Shown: positions 37,844 through 47,789 of the stretch, in pieces | Numbering within the stretch: the first letter of the stretch is position 1 | Layout of the letters: the number at the start of each line of letters is the position of its first letter | Origin: Ethanoligenens harbinense YUAN-3 | GTDB taxonomy: Bacteria; Bacillota; Clostridia; Oscillospirales; Ethanoligenentaceae | Length of the DNA stretch: 64,000 bases | Reading direction: 5' to 3' | Assembly (NCBI RefSeq): GCF_000178115.2 | Contig: NC_014828.1 | Span: forward strand, 1,643,310-1,707,309 | The notes under the pieces: model-generated | Database searches by the model: none | What the model saw: only the letters and a program-made list of their open reading frames with translations | What the model was told of the DNA's origin: nothing | Position numbers and translations under genes: made by a program

Positions 37844-38911
37844 ATGCCTGCGGTCAGCATCATCGTCCCGGTCTACAACGCGGAAAAGACCCTGCCGCGC
37901 TGCGTGGATTCCCTGTTGAACCAGTCGCTGCGTGATTTGGAGTTGATTCTGGTGGACGACGGTTCCACCGACACGAGCCTGTCCCTCTGCGACACATTCG
38001 CCGCAAAAGACCCGCGCGTGCGCGTGCTGCACACGGCCAACGCCGGACCGGCCGCTGCGCGCAACGCGGGACTGGGCGCTGCCACCGGGAAGTTCATCGG
38101 CTTTGCGGATGCGGACGACCGGGCGGAACCCGGCATGTTCACCGAATTGCACGGGTGCGCGCTGGAAACAGAAGCGGATCTTGTCGTCTGCGACTATTTC
38201 GCGGACAGGCCCGGCCGCGCGGAGATCCGCAAGCCGTTCGCCGGAGGCAGCCGCGTGTTTGAAGAAGTAGACATCCGCGCGCGCATCCTGCCCTATTTTT
38301 TTGGGTACGCGCCGGGTGAACTGGCCGCTTTCGCGGACTGCTGCCCATTCGCGGACGCGCGCTCCTATGTGTGGTGCTGCCTCTATCGCGCGGCGCTGCT
38401 CAAAACGAACGGCATCCGCTTCCCAAACGAAAAACTCTATTATACGGAGGATAATCTGTTCAATTTGCTGGTGACGGCGCGCGCTGCGCGCATCACCTAT
38501 CTCGCGCGGCCGCTCTACCACTATGTGGAACAGGCCGAAACCTTTACAGGTCGCTTCCAACCGGCATATTTCGACTGCCGGCTGCGCAAATACGCGTTTC
38601 TTTCAACACTTGCTTCACAGGAAAGATTAGATGTGCAGGCGCCCACGCGCCTGCCCCGCAAGATTTGCGCAGAAACGCCCACCCTTTTGAATTATTATGC
38701 CGCAAACGCGCCGTCTTTTTCAAAAAAATACCAATTTGTTTCCATAATCCTGCATCACCCGGTCATCGCGCAGGCACTGGAGGCAGTGCCTTCCTCCGAG
38801 TGGCCCGCCGGGCGGCTGGGCGCCACCCTCACGTTTGCAAAGCGAAAGCAGGCGCTGCCCGTCGTGCTCGCCTGCCTGGGGCAGAAAGCCCTGCGCGCGC
38901 TGAAAACATAA
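37844..38911 (+). CDS. GT2-family glycosyltransferase
   Basis: 355 residues from MPAVSIIVPVYN with GGAAAGGAAG upstream; an ORF start 18 codons earlier is not supported. Motifs: SLRDLELILVDDGSTDTSLSL, NAGPAAARNAGLGAATG and ADADDRAEPGMF, the DxD-like metal site. Divergent from the main sugar operon, and its stop is seven bases from the end of the convergent SMR pair. Substrate unknown. Confidence 0.88.
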   Translation: MPAVSIIVPVYNAEKTLPRCVDSLLNQSLRDLELILVDDGSTDTSLSLCDTFAAKDPRVRVLHTANAGPAAARNAGLGAATGKFIGFADADDRAEPGMFTELHGCALETEADLVVCDYFADRPGRAEIRKPFAGGSRVFEEVDIRARILPYFFGYAPGELAAFADCCPFADARSYVWCCLYRAALLKTNGIRFPNEKLYYTEDNLFNLLVTARAARITYLARPLYHYVEQAETFTGRFQPAYFDCRLRKYAFLSTLASQERLDVQAPTRLPRKICAETPTLLNYYAANAPSFSKKYQFVSIILHHPVIAQALEAVPSSEWPAGRLGATLTFAKRKQALPVVLACLGQKALRALKT

Positions 38912-38918
38912 AACGCTT

Positions 38919-39293
38919 TTATTTGGCCAGTCCGGCAAACCCGTCCATGCCGAAAAACACCGCGCCGATGAGAATGGCGACGATGCCGATGAGTTTCTGC
39001 TTCGTGAACTTTTCTTTCAAAATGAGCCGCGAGAACACCATCGACCACACATAGGTGATGGCGGACATGGGATAGACCACCGAATACGGCAGCTGCTTGA
39101 GCACGAGAATGTTGGCTACGGCGCCGGCCAGATAGAACAGCACGCCGATATAAACGAATTTGCTTTTGGCGATCTCCCAGATGGTGGCGCCGCTGGTGCT
39201 GCGCTTGAAGAAAAAACCGCCGAGCGACCCAAGCAGTGTCATGCCCAGGATGCCGCCGACGCAGGACAACACGAAAATCATACCGTTATGCAT
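38919..39293 (-). CDS. SMR/EamA-type small transporter subunit B
   Basis: 124 residues with four hydrophobic helices, including LPYSVVYPMSAITYVWSMVFSRLILKEKF, the EmrE-like helix 3-loop pattern. It overlaps the preceding gene, another four-helix protein, by eight bases. Two unequal, overlapping SMR genes are typical of heterodimeric carriers such as ArnE/ArnF, which flip undecaprenyl-phosphate-linked sugars. With the sugar locus next door that role is attractive but is inference. Confidence 0.8.
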   Translation of the reverse strand: MHNGMIFVLSCVGGILGMTLLGSLGGFFFKRSTSGATIWEIAKSKFVYIGVLFYLAGAVANILVLKQLPYSVVYPMSAITYVWSMVFSRLILKEKFTKQKLIGIVAILIGAVFFGMDGFAGLAK

Positions 39294-39636
39294 CTCCGAC
39301 CCCCACCATCGTCACACCGAACAGGATAAACAGCAGCCCGATGATTTTGTAAACGTCGATCGTTTCCCCCAGAAGCCCCACGCTGATGACCATGCCGAAA
39401 ATATACCCCAGGCTGAGCATGGGGTGCAAAACGGAAAAGCTGCCGTAGCGGAACGCCAGGATCATGGTGAGCGCACCGAACCCGTAAAAGACGAACCCGA
39501 TGAACATCAGCAACAGGTTGGAACCGTGGGACGCCTTCCAGAAATACTGACCGAACGCCGTAAAGGCCGCCGAAAGCGTCATGATAGCCATGCCGACCTT
39601 GTTTTTTTGCAGGGAAACCAGGAAGCGGTTGTCCAT
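39286..39636 (-). CDS. SMR/EamA-type small transporter subunit A
   Basis: 116 residues from MDNRFLVSLQKNKVG, with GGGTG upstream. A longer frame to 39861 lacks support. Four hydrophobic helices are present, with helix 3 SVLHPMLSLGYIFGMVISVGLLGE resembling that of the partner. It is encoded before the subunit B gene with an eight-base overlap, implying balanced production of a heterodimer. Confidence 0.8.
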   Translation of the reverse strand: MDNRFLVSLQKNKVGMAIMTLSAAFTAFGQYFWKASHGSNLLLMFIGFVFYGFGALTMILAFRYGSFSVLHPMLSLGYIFGMVISVGLLGETIDVYKIIGLLFILFGVTMVGVGDA

Positions 39637-39949
39637 TTTTTCACCCAGACTTTCATATTGCAAAAGCCGCGCCGCAGCGGCCCCGCAGTTTTTGGAATCT
39701 CCAACAGAGCATGTCAAGTATATCGCCGCGGTGTGTTTTTTGCAAGACGGTTTGGTGAGAAAGATGTGCCCGTTTCGTGAATTTCTACGCAAAATCGACG
39801 GCATCCGCCCGCGCCGGAGCGGCTTTGCATTCCCCCGATCCGCAATTTTACAAGAAAGCATCGGAAATCATCTTGAAAAGCGGGCTTTCATGTTGTAAAA
39901 TTTGAAAGGACTGCGGACAGAATGCCGCCGCACAGGGAGGAAACACAGA

Positions 39950-40459
39950 TTGCTCCATATCGCGCTCATAGAACCTGAGATCCCGCAGAACACGGGCAAC
40001 GTCGCGCGCACCTGCGCGGCCACCGGCGCCCATCTGCATCTGGTGAAGCCGCTCGGCTTTGCCATTGACGACGCCAAACTCAAGCGCGCCGGGCTGGATT
40101 ACTGGCACCTGCTGAATATCACCTATTATGAAAACCTGGCGGATTTCCTGCGCCGCGCGCCCGGCCCGTGCTTCTTCTTTTCCTCCAAAGCGCCCCGCTC
40201 CTATACGGACGTGCACTATCCGCCGGACGCCTGCCTGGTGTTCGGCAAGGAAACGGCCGGGCTCCCGGAGGAACTGCTGCTCGCGCACGAGGACAGCGCC
40301 GTGCGCCTGCCCATCCGGGCGGAAGCGCGCTGCCTCAACCTTTCAAACGCGGTGGCCGTGGGCGCCTATGAAGCGCTGCGCCAATGGGATTTTTCCGGCC
40401 TGCGCGCGGACGGCGAGCTCACGCGGCACACCTGGAGCGGGTACCCGCCCGCCCCGTGA
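39950..40459 (+). CDS. trmL: tRNA (cytidine/uridine-34-2'-O)-methyltransferase
   Basis: 169 residues from a TTG start (LLHIALIEPEIPQNTGN), with GGGAGG nine bases upstream; the frame upstream is out of family. SPOUT motifs are IALIEPEIPQNTGNVARTC, LVFGKETAGLPEELL and RCLNLSNAVAVGAYEALRQ, the knot that binds SAM. It methylates the wobble base of tRNA-Leu isoacceptors. Transcribed just before the pgk promoter. Confidence 0.93.
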   Translation: MLHIALIEPEIPQNTGNVARTCAATGAHLHLVKPLGFAIDDAKLKRAGLDYWHLLNITYYENLADFLRRAPGPCFFFSSKAPRSYTDVHYPPDACLVFGKETAGLPEELLLAHEDSAVRLPIRAEARCLNLSNAVAVGAYEALRQWDFSGLRADGELTRHTWSGYPPAP

Positions 40460-40505
40460 ACGCGCGTCGCTTTTCCGCAAGTTTCCTTTTCTCTGTGCAA
40501 ACCTC

Positions 40506-40534
40506 TTGAAAAACCCTCCGCCTTCGTTTAAAAT
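40506..40534 (+). promoter_or_regulatory. SigA-type promoter of the glycolytic operon
   Basis: TTGAAA (40506-40511) and TAAAAT (40529-40534), spacer 17 bp, about 85 bases before the pgk start codon. Confidence 0.72.
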
Positions 40535-40618
40535 AGGAGAGGTTGATTGTTTTTTATTTAACAATTAAACTGTATCCCGATGATGAAGGTAAATTTAATA
40601 ATCAGGGAGTGCTAATTG

Positions 40619-41812
40619 ATGACTTACAACAAGAAAACCATCGAAGACGTAGATGTGGCGGGCAAACGTGTGTTTGCCCGCATGGACTTCAATGTGCCCC
40701 TCGATGCCAACGGCAACATTACCGACGACAAGCGCATCACCGCTTCGCTGCCCACCATCGAATACCTGTTGAACCACGGCGCCAAAGTGGTGCTTTCCTC
40801 TCACCTGGGCCGCCCGAAGGGAGAATTCAACCCGAAATATTCCCTCGCACCGGTCGCCAAACGCCTGAGCGAGCTGCTCGGCAAAGAAGTCAAGATCGCA
40901 AAAGACGTCATCGGGGATGACGCCAAAGCGCTGGCCGCGAACCTGAAAGACGGCGAGGCCATGCTGCTTGAGAACGTGCGCTTCCACAAAGAAGAAGAAA
41001 AGAACGATCCCGAATTTGCCAAAGCGCTGGCCGGCTACGGCGAGATTTTCGTCAACGACGCGTTCGGCACCGCCCACCGCGCTCATGCGTCTACCGAGGG
41101 CGTGTCCCACTTCATTCCGGTCTCCGTTGCCGGCTTCCTTATCGGCAAAGAGCTCTCCGTGATGGGCAAGGCGCTGGACGACCCGAAACGCCCGTTCATC
41201 GCCATCCTCGGCGGCGCAAAAGTCTCCGATAAGATCGCCGTCATCAAAAACCTCATTGAGAAGGTCGATACCCTCATCGTAGGCGGCGGCATGGCCTACA
41301 CCTTCATGAAGGCGCAGGGCCACCACATCGGCAACTCCCTTTGCGAGGAAGACAAACTGGATCTGGCCAACGAGCTGATGGCCGCCGCCAAAGCCAAGGG
41401 CATCAAGTTCCTGCTGCCGGTGGACAACCGCGTGGGCGACAAATACGATCCGGACTGCGAGAAGCAGGTTGTGGATTCCGATGAGATCCCCAACGGCTGG
41501 ATGGGTCTGGACATCGGCCCGGCCTCTGAGAAACTGTTCTCGAATGCCATCGCCGGCGCCGGCACCGTGGTTTGGAACGGCCCGCTGGGCGTGAGCGAAT
41601 GGGATTACTTCGCCGCCGGCACCCGCGCCGTCGCCACTGCGATCGCCAACTCCGGCGCCATCTCCATCATCGGCGGCGGCGACTCCGCCGCGGCCATCGA
41701 GAAACTGGGCTTTGCCGATAAGATGACCCACATCTCCACCGGCGGCGGCGCCTCCCTCGAGTTCCTCGAAGGCAAGGTTCTGCCCGGCATCGCCTGCCTC
41801 AACGACAAATAA
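40619..41812 (+). CDS. pgk: Phosphoglycerate kinase
   Basis: 397 residues from ATG at 40619, with GGGAG upstream. [47 protein letters not shown] and the C-terminal [13 protein letters not shown] and [13 protein letters not shown] are all intact. ATP-forming step of glycolysis. Heads pgk-tpiA-gpmI. Codon usage is strongly biased, as expected for a highly expressed gene. Confidence 0.98.
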   Translation: MTYNKKTIEDVDVAGKRVFARMDFNVPLDANGNITDDKRITASLPTIEYLLNHGAKVVLSSHLGRPKGEFNPKYSLAPVAKRLSELLGKEVKIAKDVIGDDAKALAANLKDGEAMLLENVRFHKEEEKNDPEFAKALAGYGEIFVNDAFGTAHRAHASTEGVSHFIPVSVAGFLIGKELSVMGKALDDPKRPFIAILGGAKVSDKIAVIKNLIEKVDTLIVGGGMAYTFMKAQGHHIGNSLCEEDKLDLANELMAAAKAKGIKFLLPVDNRVGDKYDPDCEKQVVDSDEIPNGWMGLDIGPASEKLFSNAIAGAGTVVWNGPLGVSEWDYFAAGTRAVATAIANSGAISIIGGGDSAAAIEKLGFADKMTHISTGGGASLEFLEGKVLPGIACLNDK

Positions 41813-41827
41813 AAAAACCGCATATCC

Positions 41828-41910
41828 GCGCCGCACAGCCTGCGGCGCGCCTGATAAATCGCAGACAGGTGACAAAGGCGGCGACGGCGTGCAGCCGCGC
41901 CGCCTTTGTC
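41828..41910 (+). promoter_or_regulatory. Two stable hairpins between pgk and tpiA
   Basis: GCGCCGCA / TGCGGCGC (41828-41848) and a longer one, GACAAAGGCGGCG / CGCCGCCTTTGTC (41871-41910) with an additional inner stem. No T-run follows, so these look like mRNA processing or stabilising elements rather than a terminator. The second ends 24 bases before the tpiA start codon. Confidence 0.7.
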
Positions 41911-41934
41911 CGTACATTTGGAGGAATGGAAATT

Positions 41935-42693
41935 ATGAGCCGTAAAACCGTCATCGCCGGCAACTGGAAAATGAACAAGACCCCGGATGAAGCCGCCGCC
42001 CTCATCAATGAGATGAAACCCGCCGCCGACAAAGCCGCCTGCGACGTGGTGCTCTGCGTACCGTATGTGGACCTGCCCGCCGCCGTGGAAGCCGCCAAAG
42101 GCTCCAAGATCAGCATCGGCGCCGAAAACGTGCACTGGGAAGAAAGCGGTGCCTTCACCGGCGAGATTTCCGCGCCCATGCTGAACGCACTGGGCGTGCA
42201 ATACGCCATCGTGGGCCACAGTGAACGCCGCCAGTATTTCGGCGAAACCAACGAAACCGTTAACAAGCGCACCGCCGCCGCCCTGGCGCACGGCCTGACC
42301 GTGCTGCTGTGCGTTGGCGAAACGCTGGAAGAGCGTGAAAAAGGCATCACCTTCGATGTCATCGCCATCCAGCTCAAAGTGGCGCTGGCCGGCATTTCCG
42401 CCGAAGCGTTCAAAAACGTCATCATCGCCTATGAGCCGGTCTGGGCCATCGGCACCGGCAAGACCGCTACGGCGGAGCAGGCCAACGAGGTCAACAAGTT
42501 CATCCGCGACACCGTCGCCGCGCTCTATGGCAAAGAAGCCGCCGAGGAGACCACCGTGCAGTACGGCGGCTCCATGAACGCCAAAAATGCCGCGGAGCTG
42601 CTCGCCAAACCCGACGTAGACGGCGGTCTGATCGGCGGCGCGTCGCTGAAACCGGCCGATTTCGCCGTGATCCTGGAAGCGGCTTCCAAATAA
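41935..42693 (+). CDS. tpiA: Triosephosphate isomerase
   Basis: 252 residues from [20 protein letters not shown], chosen because GGAGG lies ten bases upstream; the ATG at 41926 sits on top of it. NWKMN, GHSERR (catalytic His), [14 protein letters not shown] (catalytic Glu) and GGSLKPADF-like [10 protein letters not shown] are present. Middle gene of the glycolytic operon. Confidence 0.98.
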   Translation: MSRKTVIAGNWKMNKTPDEAAALINEMKPAADKAACDVVLCVPYVDLPAAVEAAKGSKISIGAENVHWEESGAFTGEISAPMLNALGVQYAIVGHSERRQYFGETNETVNKRTAAALAHGLTVLLCVGETLEEREKGITFDVIAIQLKVALAGISAEAFKNVIIAYEPVWAIGTGKTATAEQANEVNKFIRDTVAALYGKEAAEETTVQYGGSMNAKNAAELLAKPDVDGGLIGGASLKPADFAVILEAASK

Positions 42694-42748
42694 GACAGCC
42701 CGCAAACCGCACGGCATCAGCCTTGGCTGAAAGGGGTAGTACAGCATT

Positions 42749-44269
42749 ATGAAAAAACCGTTGGCTCTCATCATCATGGACGGCTTCGGCATGAACCCGT
42801 CCGACTACGGCAACGCGATTGCGGCGGCCAAAAAGCCAAATCTCGATCAATATTTCAAGGAATTTCCGAACACCCAGATCGGCGCTTCCGGCATGGCCGT
42901 GGGCCTGCCCGAAGGCCAGATGGGCAACAGCGAGGTCGGCCACACAAACATCGGCGCGGGCCGTGTCGTCTACCAAGAACTTACCCGCATCACCAAGTGC
43001 ATCCAGGACGGCGACTTCTTTAAAAACGAGGCGTTCAAAGCCGCGGTGGAGAACGCCAAAACGCACGGCAGCGCCCTGCACCTGATGGGCCTGCTTTCCG
43101 ACGGCGGCGTGCACAGCCACAACGAGCATCTGTACGGCCTGATCGATCTGGCCAAACGTGCCGGGCTGACCAAGGTGTATGTCCACGCGTTTCTGGACGG
43201 CCGCGACGTGCCGCCCAGCTCCGCTAAGAAATACATCACCGCTCTGGAAAACAAGCTGAGCGAAGCCGGCGTGGGCAAGATCGCCACGCTGGCTGGCCGC
43301 TACTACGCGATGGACCGCGACAACCGCTGGGAGCGCGTCGCCAAAGCGTATAACGCCATTGTAAGCGGCGAAGGCGTGCAGGCCGCTTCCGCGGCTGCCG
43401 CGGTCGACGCCTCTTACGCCGCCAACAAAACCGACGAATTCGTCGAGCCGGTGGTCGTGGACGCGGCAGGCGCCATCGGAGAAAACGACTCCGTCATCTT
43501 CTTCAATTTCCGTCCGGACCGCGCGCGGGAGATCACCCGCACCATCGTGGACCCCGCTTTCGACGGCTTTGCGCGCAAGAAGGGCTTCTTCCCCACCTTC
43601 TTCGTCACGATGACGCAGTACGACGCCACCATGCCCAACGTGGACGTGGCATTCAAACCGCAGACGCTGCACAACACGTTTGGCGAATACATCAGCGACA
43701 AGGGCCTGACCCAGTTGCGCATCGCGGAAACCGAAAAATACGCGCATGTCACGTTCTTCTTCAACGGCGGCGTTGAAAAAGTCTATCCGGGTGAGGAACG
43801 TGTGCTCATCCAGTCCCCGAAGGTGGCCACCTATGACCTTCAGCCCGAAATGAGCGAGCCGGAAGTCACCGAAAAAGTGGTTGCCAACATCGAGAGCGGC
43901 AAATTTGACGTCATCATCCTCAACTTTGCCAACTGCGACATGGTCGGCCACACCGGCGTGTTTGACGCGGCTGTCAAAGCAGTGGAAGCTGTGGACGACG
44001 GCGTGGGCAAAGTGGTGGATGCCGTCGCCAAAATGGGCGGCACCGCCCTCATCACCGCCGACCACGGCAATGCCGACCAGTTGAAAGCCGAGGACGGTTC
44101 CCCCTTCACCGCACACACCACCCGTCCGGTGCCGTTCATTGTGATCGGCCAGGGCGACGTGAATCTGCGCGAGGGTGGCAAACTGGCCGACATCGCCCCC
44201 ACCATGCTGAAAATTCTCGGCCTGCCGGTTCCGGCGGAAATGACCGGCGAATCCCTGATCGCCGACTGA
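42749..44269 (+). CDS. gpmI: 2,3-bisphosphoglycerate-independent phosphoglycerate mutase
   Basis: 506 residues. [14 protein letters not shown] (metal ligand Asp), [18 protein letters not shown] (phosphoserine), [21 protein letters not shown] and TADHGNADQ are intact Mn-dependent iPGM motifs. Interconverts 3- and 2-phosphoglycerate. Last gene of the operon, and the Mn/pH-sensitive form is typical of spore formers. Confidence 0.98.
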   Translation: MKKPLALIIMDGFGMNPSDYGNAIAAAKKPNLDQYFKEFPNTQIGASGMAVGLPEGQMGNSEVGHTNIGAGRVVYQELTRITKCIQDGDFFKNEAFKAAVENAKTHGSALHLMGLLSDGGVHSHNEHLYGLIDLAKRAGLTKVYVHAFLDGRDVPPSSAKKYITALENKLSEAGVGKIATLAGRYYAMDRDNRWERVAKAYNAIVSGEGVQAASAAAAVDASYAANKTDEFVEPVVVDAAGAIGENDSVIFFNFRPDRAREITRTIVDPAFDGFARKKGFFPTFFVTMTQYDATMPNVDVAFKPQTLHNTFGEYISDKGLTQLRIAETEKYAHVTFFFNGGVEKVYPGEERVLIQSPKVATYDLQPEMSEPEVTEKVVANIESGKFDVIILNFANCDMVGHTGVFDAAVKAVEAVDDGVGKVVDAVAKMGGTALITADHGNADQLKAEDGSPFTAHTTRPVPFIVIGQGDVNLREGGKLADIAPTMLKILGLPVPAEMTGESLIAD

Positions 44270-44297
44270 TTGACATGCAGCCGCAAGCCTGATTTTT

Positions 44298-44357
44298 AAA
44301 AAAGCCATCCTGCGCACCGTATCGGCAAAGCTGATGCGTACGCCGGATGGTTTTTTT
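44298..44357 (+). terminator. Terminator of the glycolytic operon
   Basis: AAAAAAGCCATCC at 44298-44310 pairs with GGATGGTTTTTTT at 44345-44357; inner GCGCA/TGCG pairs shorten the large loop. Confidence 0.7.
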
Positions 44358-44492
44358 CTGAGGGCCATCCCAAAGATCAGGCGAAGGAGAAAGGTATACT
44401 TGCCGTATTCCGGCCGGTAAAAACGCCGGACTGCAGAAAAAGCCATTGCTTTTGCGGTTTTTATTTCGGGGACAGGCTCTCAATACGCGGTA

Positions 44493-45020
44493 TCAGTTCC
44501 CGCCCAGAAACAGGCTGACGGTCAACACGCTCATGATCAGCCCCGTAAAATCCGCCGCCAGAGCCGCCGGCAGCGTATGCCGGGTTTTGGAAACACGCAC
44601 CGAGCCGTAATAGACGGCGATGGTATAAAAAGTGGTTTCGCTGGACCCCTGCAAAACCGACGCCACCCTGCCCACAAAACTGTCCGGCCCGCTTTTCTGC
44701 AGGATATTCTGATAGAGCGAAAGCGAACCGCTGCCGGAGATGGAACGCATCAGCGCCAGGGGCACCACATCACCGGGCATGTGCAGCATGCTCCACATCG
44801 GCGCAAGCGCCTGTGTAAGCAACGCAAACGCGCCGGACGCATTGAGCATGGCAATCGCGGTCATCAGACCGATGAGCGCCGGTATGATGCTGACCGTAAT
44901 GGGAATGCCCTCTTTGGCACCCTGCAAAAACACGTCGAACACGTTCTGTTTCCGGATCAGCCCGGCGAGCACGATGAGTACGATCACCAGCGGGACGATG
45001 ACCGCGCCCAGACTAGCCAT
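44493..45020 (-). CDS. spmB: Spore maturation protein B
   Basis: 175 residues from ATG at 45020. A much longer frame upstream is out of frame with spmA and is rejected. About four or five membrane helices, nucleoside-transporter gate fold. GASGAFALL and SGSGSLSLYQNILQKSGPDSFVGRVASVLQGSSETTFYTIAVYYGSV are typical. Acts with SpmA in spore-core dehydration. Overlaps the end of spmA by eight bases. Confidence 0.92.
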   Translation of the reverse strand: MASLGAVIVPLVIVLIVLAGLIRKQNVFDVFLQGAKEGIPITVSIIPALIGLMTAIAMLNASGAFALLTQALAPMWSMLHMPGDVVPLALMRSISGSGSLSLYQNILQKSGPDSFVGRVASVLQGSSETTFYTIAVYYGSVRVSKTRHTLPAALAADFTGLIMSVLTVSLFLGGN

Positions 45021-45609
45021 GCCGTTTTTCCTTTCCCCCCAACGCATAAGCAAAACCAATGCCGACCGCAAGGCTGACCAACGCGGAGATCCAGGTGCAG
45101 GGCAAAATATCAAAGGGGTTAGCGGAACCGAAGCGGATGCGGATTGCAGCCGTAGTCGTTGGAATAAGCTGGAGTGCCGCGGTGTTGATGACGACAAACA
45201 TGGCCATAGAATTGCTCGCCGTGCCTTTCCGCGGCGCCACGGCGGCCATTTCCCGCATCGCCCGCAGCCCGAGCGGCGTGGCGGCATTGCCAAGACCCAA
45301 TAAATTGGCCGTCATGTTCATGCAGACAGCCTGCATCCCTTCCCCACGCGGCGGCAGGTCCGGAAACAGGCGGCGTGTCAGCGGAAGAAACAGGCGCGCC
45401 AGCACCCGGGTTACACCGGCGCTTTCCGCGATCTTCATCAATCCGTTCCAGAGGCAGATCACGCCAAGCAGGGTGACGCAGAGCAGCACCGCGTCCTGCG
45501 CCCCTTTGATGGCCGCCTGCGACACCGCGCCGATCCGGCCCGTCGCCAGCCCAACCACCACCGACAAAAGCACCATGCCCGACCACACCCATTTCATCAT
45601 ATCGCTCAC
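45013..45609 (-). CDS. spmA: Spore maturation protein A
   Basis: 198 residues, membrane protein of the gate family. ICLWNGLMKIAESAGVTRVLARLFLPLTRRLFPDLP and MNMTANLLGLGNAATPLGLRAM are the SpmA signatures. Good evidence that this organism makes endospores or descends from one that did. First gene of the spmAB pair. Confidence 0.94.
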   Translation of the reverse strand: MSDMMKWVWSGMVLLSVVVGLATGRIGAVSQAAIKGAQDAVLLCVTLLGVICLWNGLMKIAESAGVTRVLARLFLPLTRRLFPDLPPRGEGMQAVCMNMTANLLGLGNAATPLGLRAMREMAAVAPRKGTASNSMAMFVVINTAALQLIPTTTAAIRIRFGSANPFDILPCTWISALVSLAVGIGFAYALGGKEKRHG

Positions 45610-45937
45610 TCCTGTCCCGGAAGGCCGCGCCGTTTGAATCCCAACCCCCGTTTTGCAACTTCTTATGCATATTCCGGATCCGCAGATATGAAATTTTCGC
45701 AGGGGTCTGTATGATATTTACATTTTTGATATTAACTATTAATTTATAGATAATTATGTATATTTATGGATTATTATTACTGTAATTATTTAGAAACAAA
45801 TCTTGAATTTACTATTATATTAAAGTATTTTCCTTTTTATCCCCCTTATCCTATTGACAAATAATGCAAAATGGGATATATTAAGACAGGCAGTTGCAGT
45901 GAGAGACAAAATATGACAGTTTTGGAGGTAGCATTCC
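45610..45937. promoter_or_regulatory. AT-rich intergenic region with the AbrB-like gene promoter
   Basis: 328 bases with no gene. The central part is very AT-rich, and runs of T/A could bind AbrB-type proteins or supply UP elements. At its right end TTGACA (45854-45859) and TATATT (45877-45882) with a 17-bp spacer form a good SigA promoter for the plus-strand gene. It also separates divergent spmA. Confidence 0.75.
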
Positions 45938-46180
45938 ATGAAATCAACAGGCATTGTTCGGAGAGTGGACGAGCTTGGCAGAATTGTTCTGCCGATCGAG
46001 CTTCGCCGCACACTTGAGATCTCCGAAAAAGATGCGCTTGAGATTTACGTGGACGGAGATGCAGTGGTTCTGAAAAAATACGAACCGTCTTGCATTTTTT
46101 GTGGAAACGCAAAGGACGTCGTAAATTTCAAAGGCAGAAACATTTGTCCCGCTTGTATCAAAGAATTGGCCGGGAAATAA
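45938..46180 (+). CDS. AbrB/SpoVT-type transition-state regulator with zinc ribbon
   Basis: 80 residues. The first 50 (MKSTGIVRRVDELGRIVLPIELRRTLEI) are the swapped-hairpin AbrB DNA-binding domain. The last 30 hold CIFC and CPAC, two CxxC pairs that probably bind zinc. Many Clostridia carry such AbrB-zinc forms. TTGGAGG lies eight bases before the ATG. It could control growth-phase genes, possibly its own AT-rich upstream region. Confidence 0.93.
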   Translation: MKSTGIVRRVDELGRIVLPIELRRTLEISEKDALEIYVDGDAVVLKKYEPSCIFCGNAKDVVNFKGRNICPACIKELAGK

Positions 46181-46205
46181 CAACTACATATTGGCAGTTC
46201 AAAAG

Positions 46206-46238
46206 ATGCCTTTCCTGATGTCAGGAAAGGCATTTTTT
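46206..46238. terminator. Terminator after the AbrB-like gene
   Basis: ATGCCTTTCCTGA / TCAGGAAAGGCAT, perfect 13-bp stem, with six T on the plus strand. It lies between the AbrB-like gene and convergent tadA. Confidence 0.88.
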
Positions 46239-46248
46239 GATTGGTTTT

Positions 46249-46731
46249 TCAGCAGCCGTCATTTTTGGGGCGGCGCAGGCCCGCAAAAAAGTCTTGCAGC
46301 AGCCTGCGGCAGTCTTCTTCCAGCACACCGCCCATCACCGCCGGGTGATGGTTGAACGGGCAGGAAAACAGATCGATCACCGACCCGGACGCCCCTGCCT
46401 TGGGATCATACGCCCCGAACACGACCGTATCCACACGCGCATTGATGATGGCCCCTGCGCACATGGGGCAAGGTTCCAGCGTGACATACAGGGTGCATCC
46501 GGATAAGCGCCAGCTGCCCAGCGCCGCGCAGGCCGCACGGATCGCCTCGGCTTCTGCATGCGCAAGCGCGTTATGGTCGGTTTCCCGGCGGTTTCGGCCC
46601 ACGGCCAGGGCCGCACCGTCTTTCACAATGACCGCGCCGATGGGCACTTCCCCTTCACGCCCGGCACGCTCCGCCTGCTCCAGCGCAAGGCGCATCCATG
46701 TTTCGTGCATGCTGCCCGTGTTCACCGTCAT
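46249..46731 (-). CDS. tadA: tRNA-specific adenosine deaminase
   Basis: 160 residues from ATG at 46731, which overlaps the preceding stop as ATGA. An internal ATG seven codons later (MHETWMRLALEQA) is the start seen in most homologues. Zinc ligands and catalytic Glu are in HAEAEAI and PCPMCAGA. Converts A34 to inosine in tRNA-Arg. Coupled to the CPBP gene. Confidence 0.93.
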   Translation of the reverse strand: MTVNTGSMHETWMRLALEQAERAGREGEVPIGAVIVKDGAALAVGRNRRETDHNALAHAEAEAIRAACAALGSWRLSGCTLYVTLEPCPMCAGAIINARVDTVVFGAYDPKAGASGSVIDLFSCPFNHHPAVMGGVLEEDCRRLLQDFFAGLRRPKNDGC

Positions 46732-47789
46732 GTCAGCCGCAGCCCTGCAATGCACAGAAGAATGAACAAAACCGTAAAGACGAGCATACCCGGGGTTAGG
46801 AACACCTTTTTAAACAAAAACGACAGGGGAAGACGCGTGTGCATGGCGCGTGCAAACCGCTCGCGAACAGACTGCCGACTGCGCAAGACCAGCACCGTGG
46901 AAACCGCAATGGCCAACAGTGTGACGCCCAGCCCCAAATAAAGCAGGTTGGCAACGGCTGTGCCCGCCTGAATTTCCACATAATTCACCAGTGTGGAGAC
47001 CAGATTGACGCATGCGTGCATCAGGACGGTCGCCCAGATCGATTCAAACCGGACGACAAAATACCCGAACGCCAGCCCAACCAGGAATGCCAGCGGAAAT
47101 TGCGCCAGATTGCCGTGCATCATGGCAAACAGGAGGGAAGAAAGCAGGATGGCAAATCCGTTTCCGTAAGGGCGAAGGGATTGCAGAATCACGCCGCGGA
47201 AAATAAATTCCTCGCAAACCGGCGCCAGTGCGCAGAAAAACAGGATATACAGAACGATCAGACCGGGCTGTGTGGGCGGCGTCATGTCCGGCGCGGAGAT
47301 GCGCAGATGCAAAAACCCCAGAAACAGGTCGATATAGATCGAGACCAGAGCCGAAACAAAGGCAAGGGCCAGTGAAATGACCAGCGCCACAGGCAGCCGC
47401 CGTTTTTCGTGTATCGGGCCGACCGGCACGATCGCAAACGGATTTTTTTTCAGGCAAAACGTGAGCAGGATGAACGGCACGAACATATAGGCGAAATAGC
47501 AGACCATGTTCTGCAACAGCGAGGGAGCCGTATCGTATTGCTGAAATGCCCGGAAATGGTTCTGAAGATCGGCCAGCGTGAAACCTCCCTGCCAGAGGGT
47601 CTGGATGACGCCGCCGATGGCCACCAGGATGAACACCACCGCCGCCGCAACCAACTGCTGGGTCGCCAGGGAAAACCCGATGATGCTGGACATGCCGCGC
47701 AGCCTGCGCGTATCCTGCAACGCATGCTCTGCCTGCGGCGACGGCAGGTCCAGTTCTTCTATCAACGACCAGCGGGATGATTTCCGCAC
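46728..47789 (-). CDS. CPBP-family intramembrane glutamic protease
   Basis: 353 residues from a GTG at 47789 with AAGGAG eight bases upstream; a 67-codon in-frame extension has no support. Eight or so membrane helices. The catalytic pattern is CEEFIFRGVI (EExxxR), MMHGNL and HACVN, all intact. Family members act in CAAX-like processing or membrane proteolysis. Its substrate is unknown. Translationally coupled to tadA. Confidence 0.88.
   Translation of the reverse strand: MRKSSRWSLIEELDLPSPQAEHALQDTRRLRGMSSIIGFSLATQQLVAAAVVFILVAIGGVIQTLWQGGFTLADLQNHFRAFQQYDTAPSLLQNMVCYFAYMFVPFILLTFCLKKNPFAIVPVGPIHEKRRLPVALVISLALAFVSALVSIYIDLFLGFLHLRISAPDMTPPTQPGLIVLYILFFCALAPVCEEFIFRGVILQSLRPYGNGFAILLSSLLFAMMHGNLAQFPLAFLVGLAFGYFVVRFESIWATVLMHACVNLVSTLVNYVEIQAGTAVANLLYLGLGVTLLAIAVSTVLVLRSRQSVRERFARAMHTRLPLSFLFKKVFLTPGMLVFTVLFILLCIAGLRLT

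Noticed and set aside
42500-44446. 648-codon minus-strand ORF opposite gpmI
   Set aside because: Mirror of the biased codon usage of the glycolytic genes.
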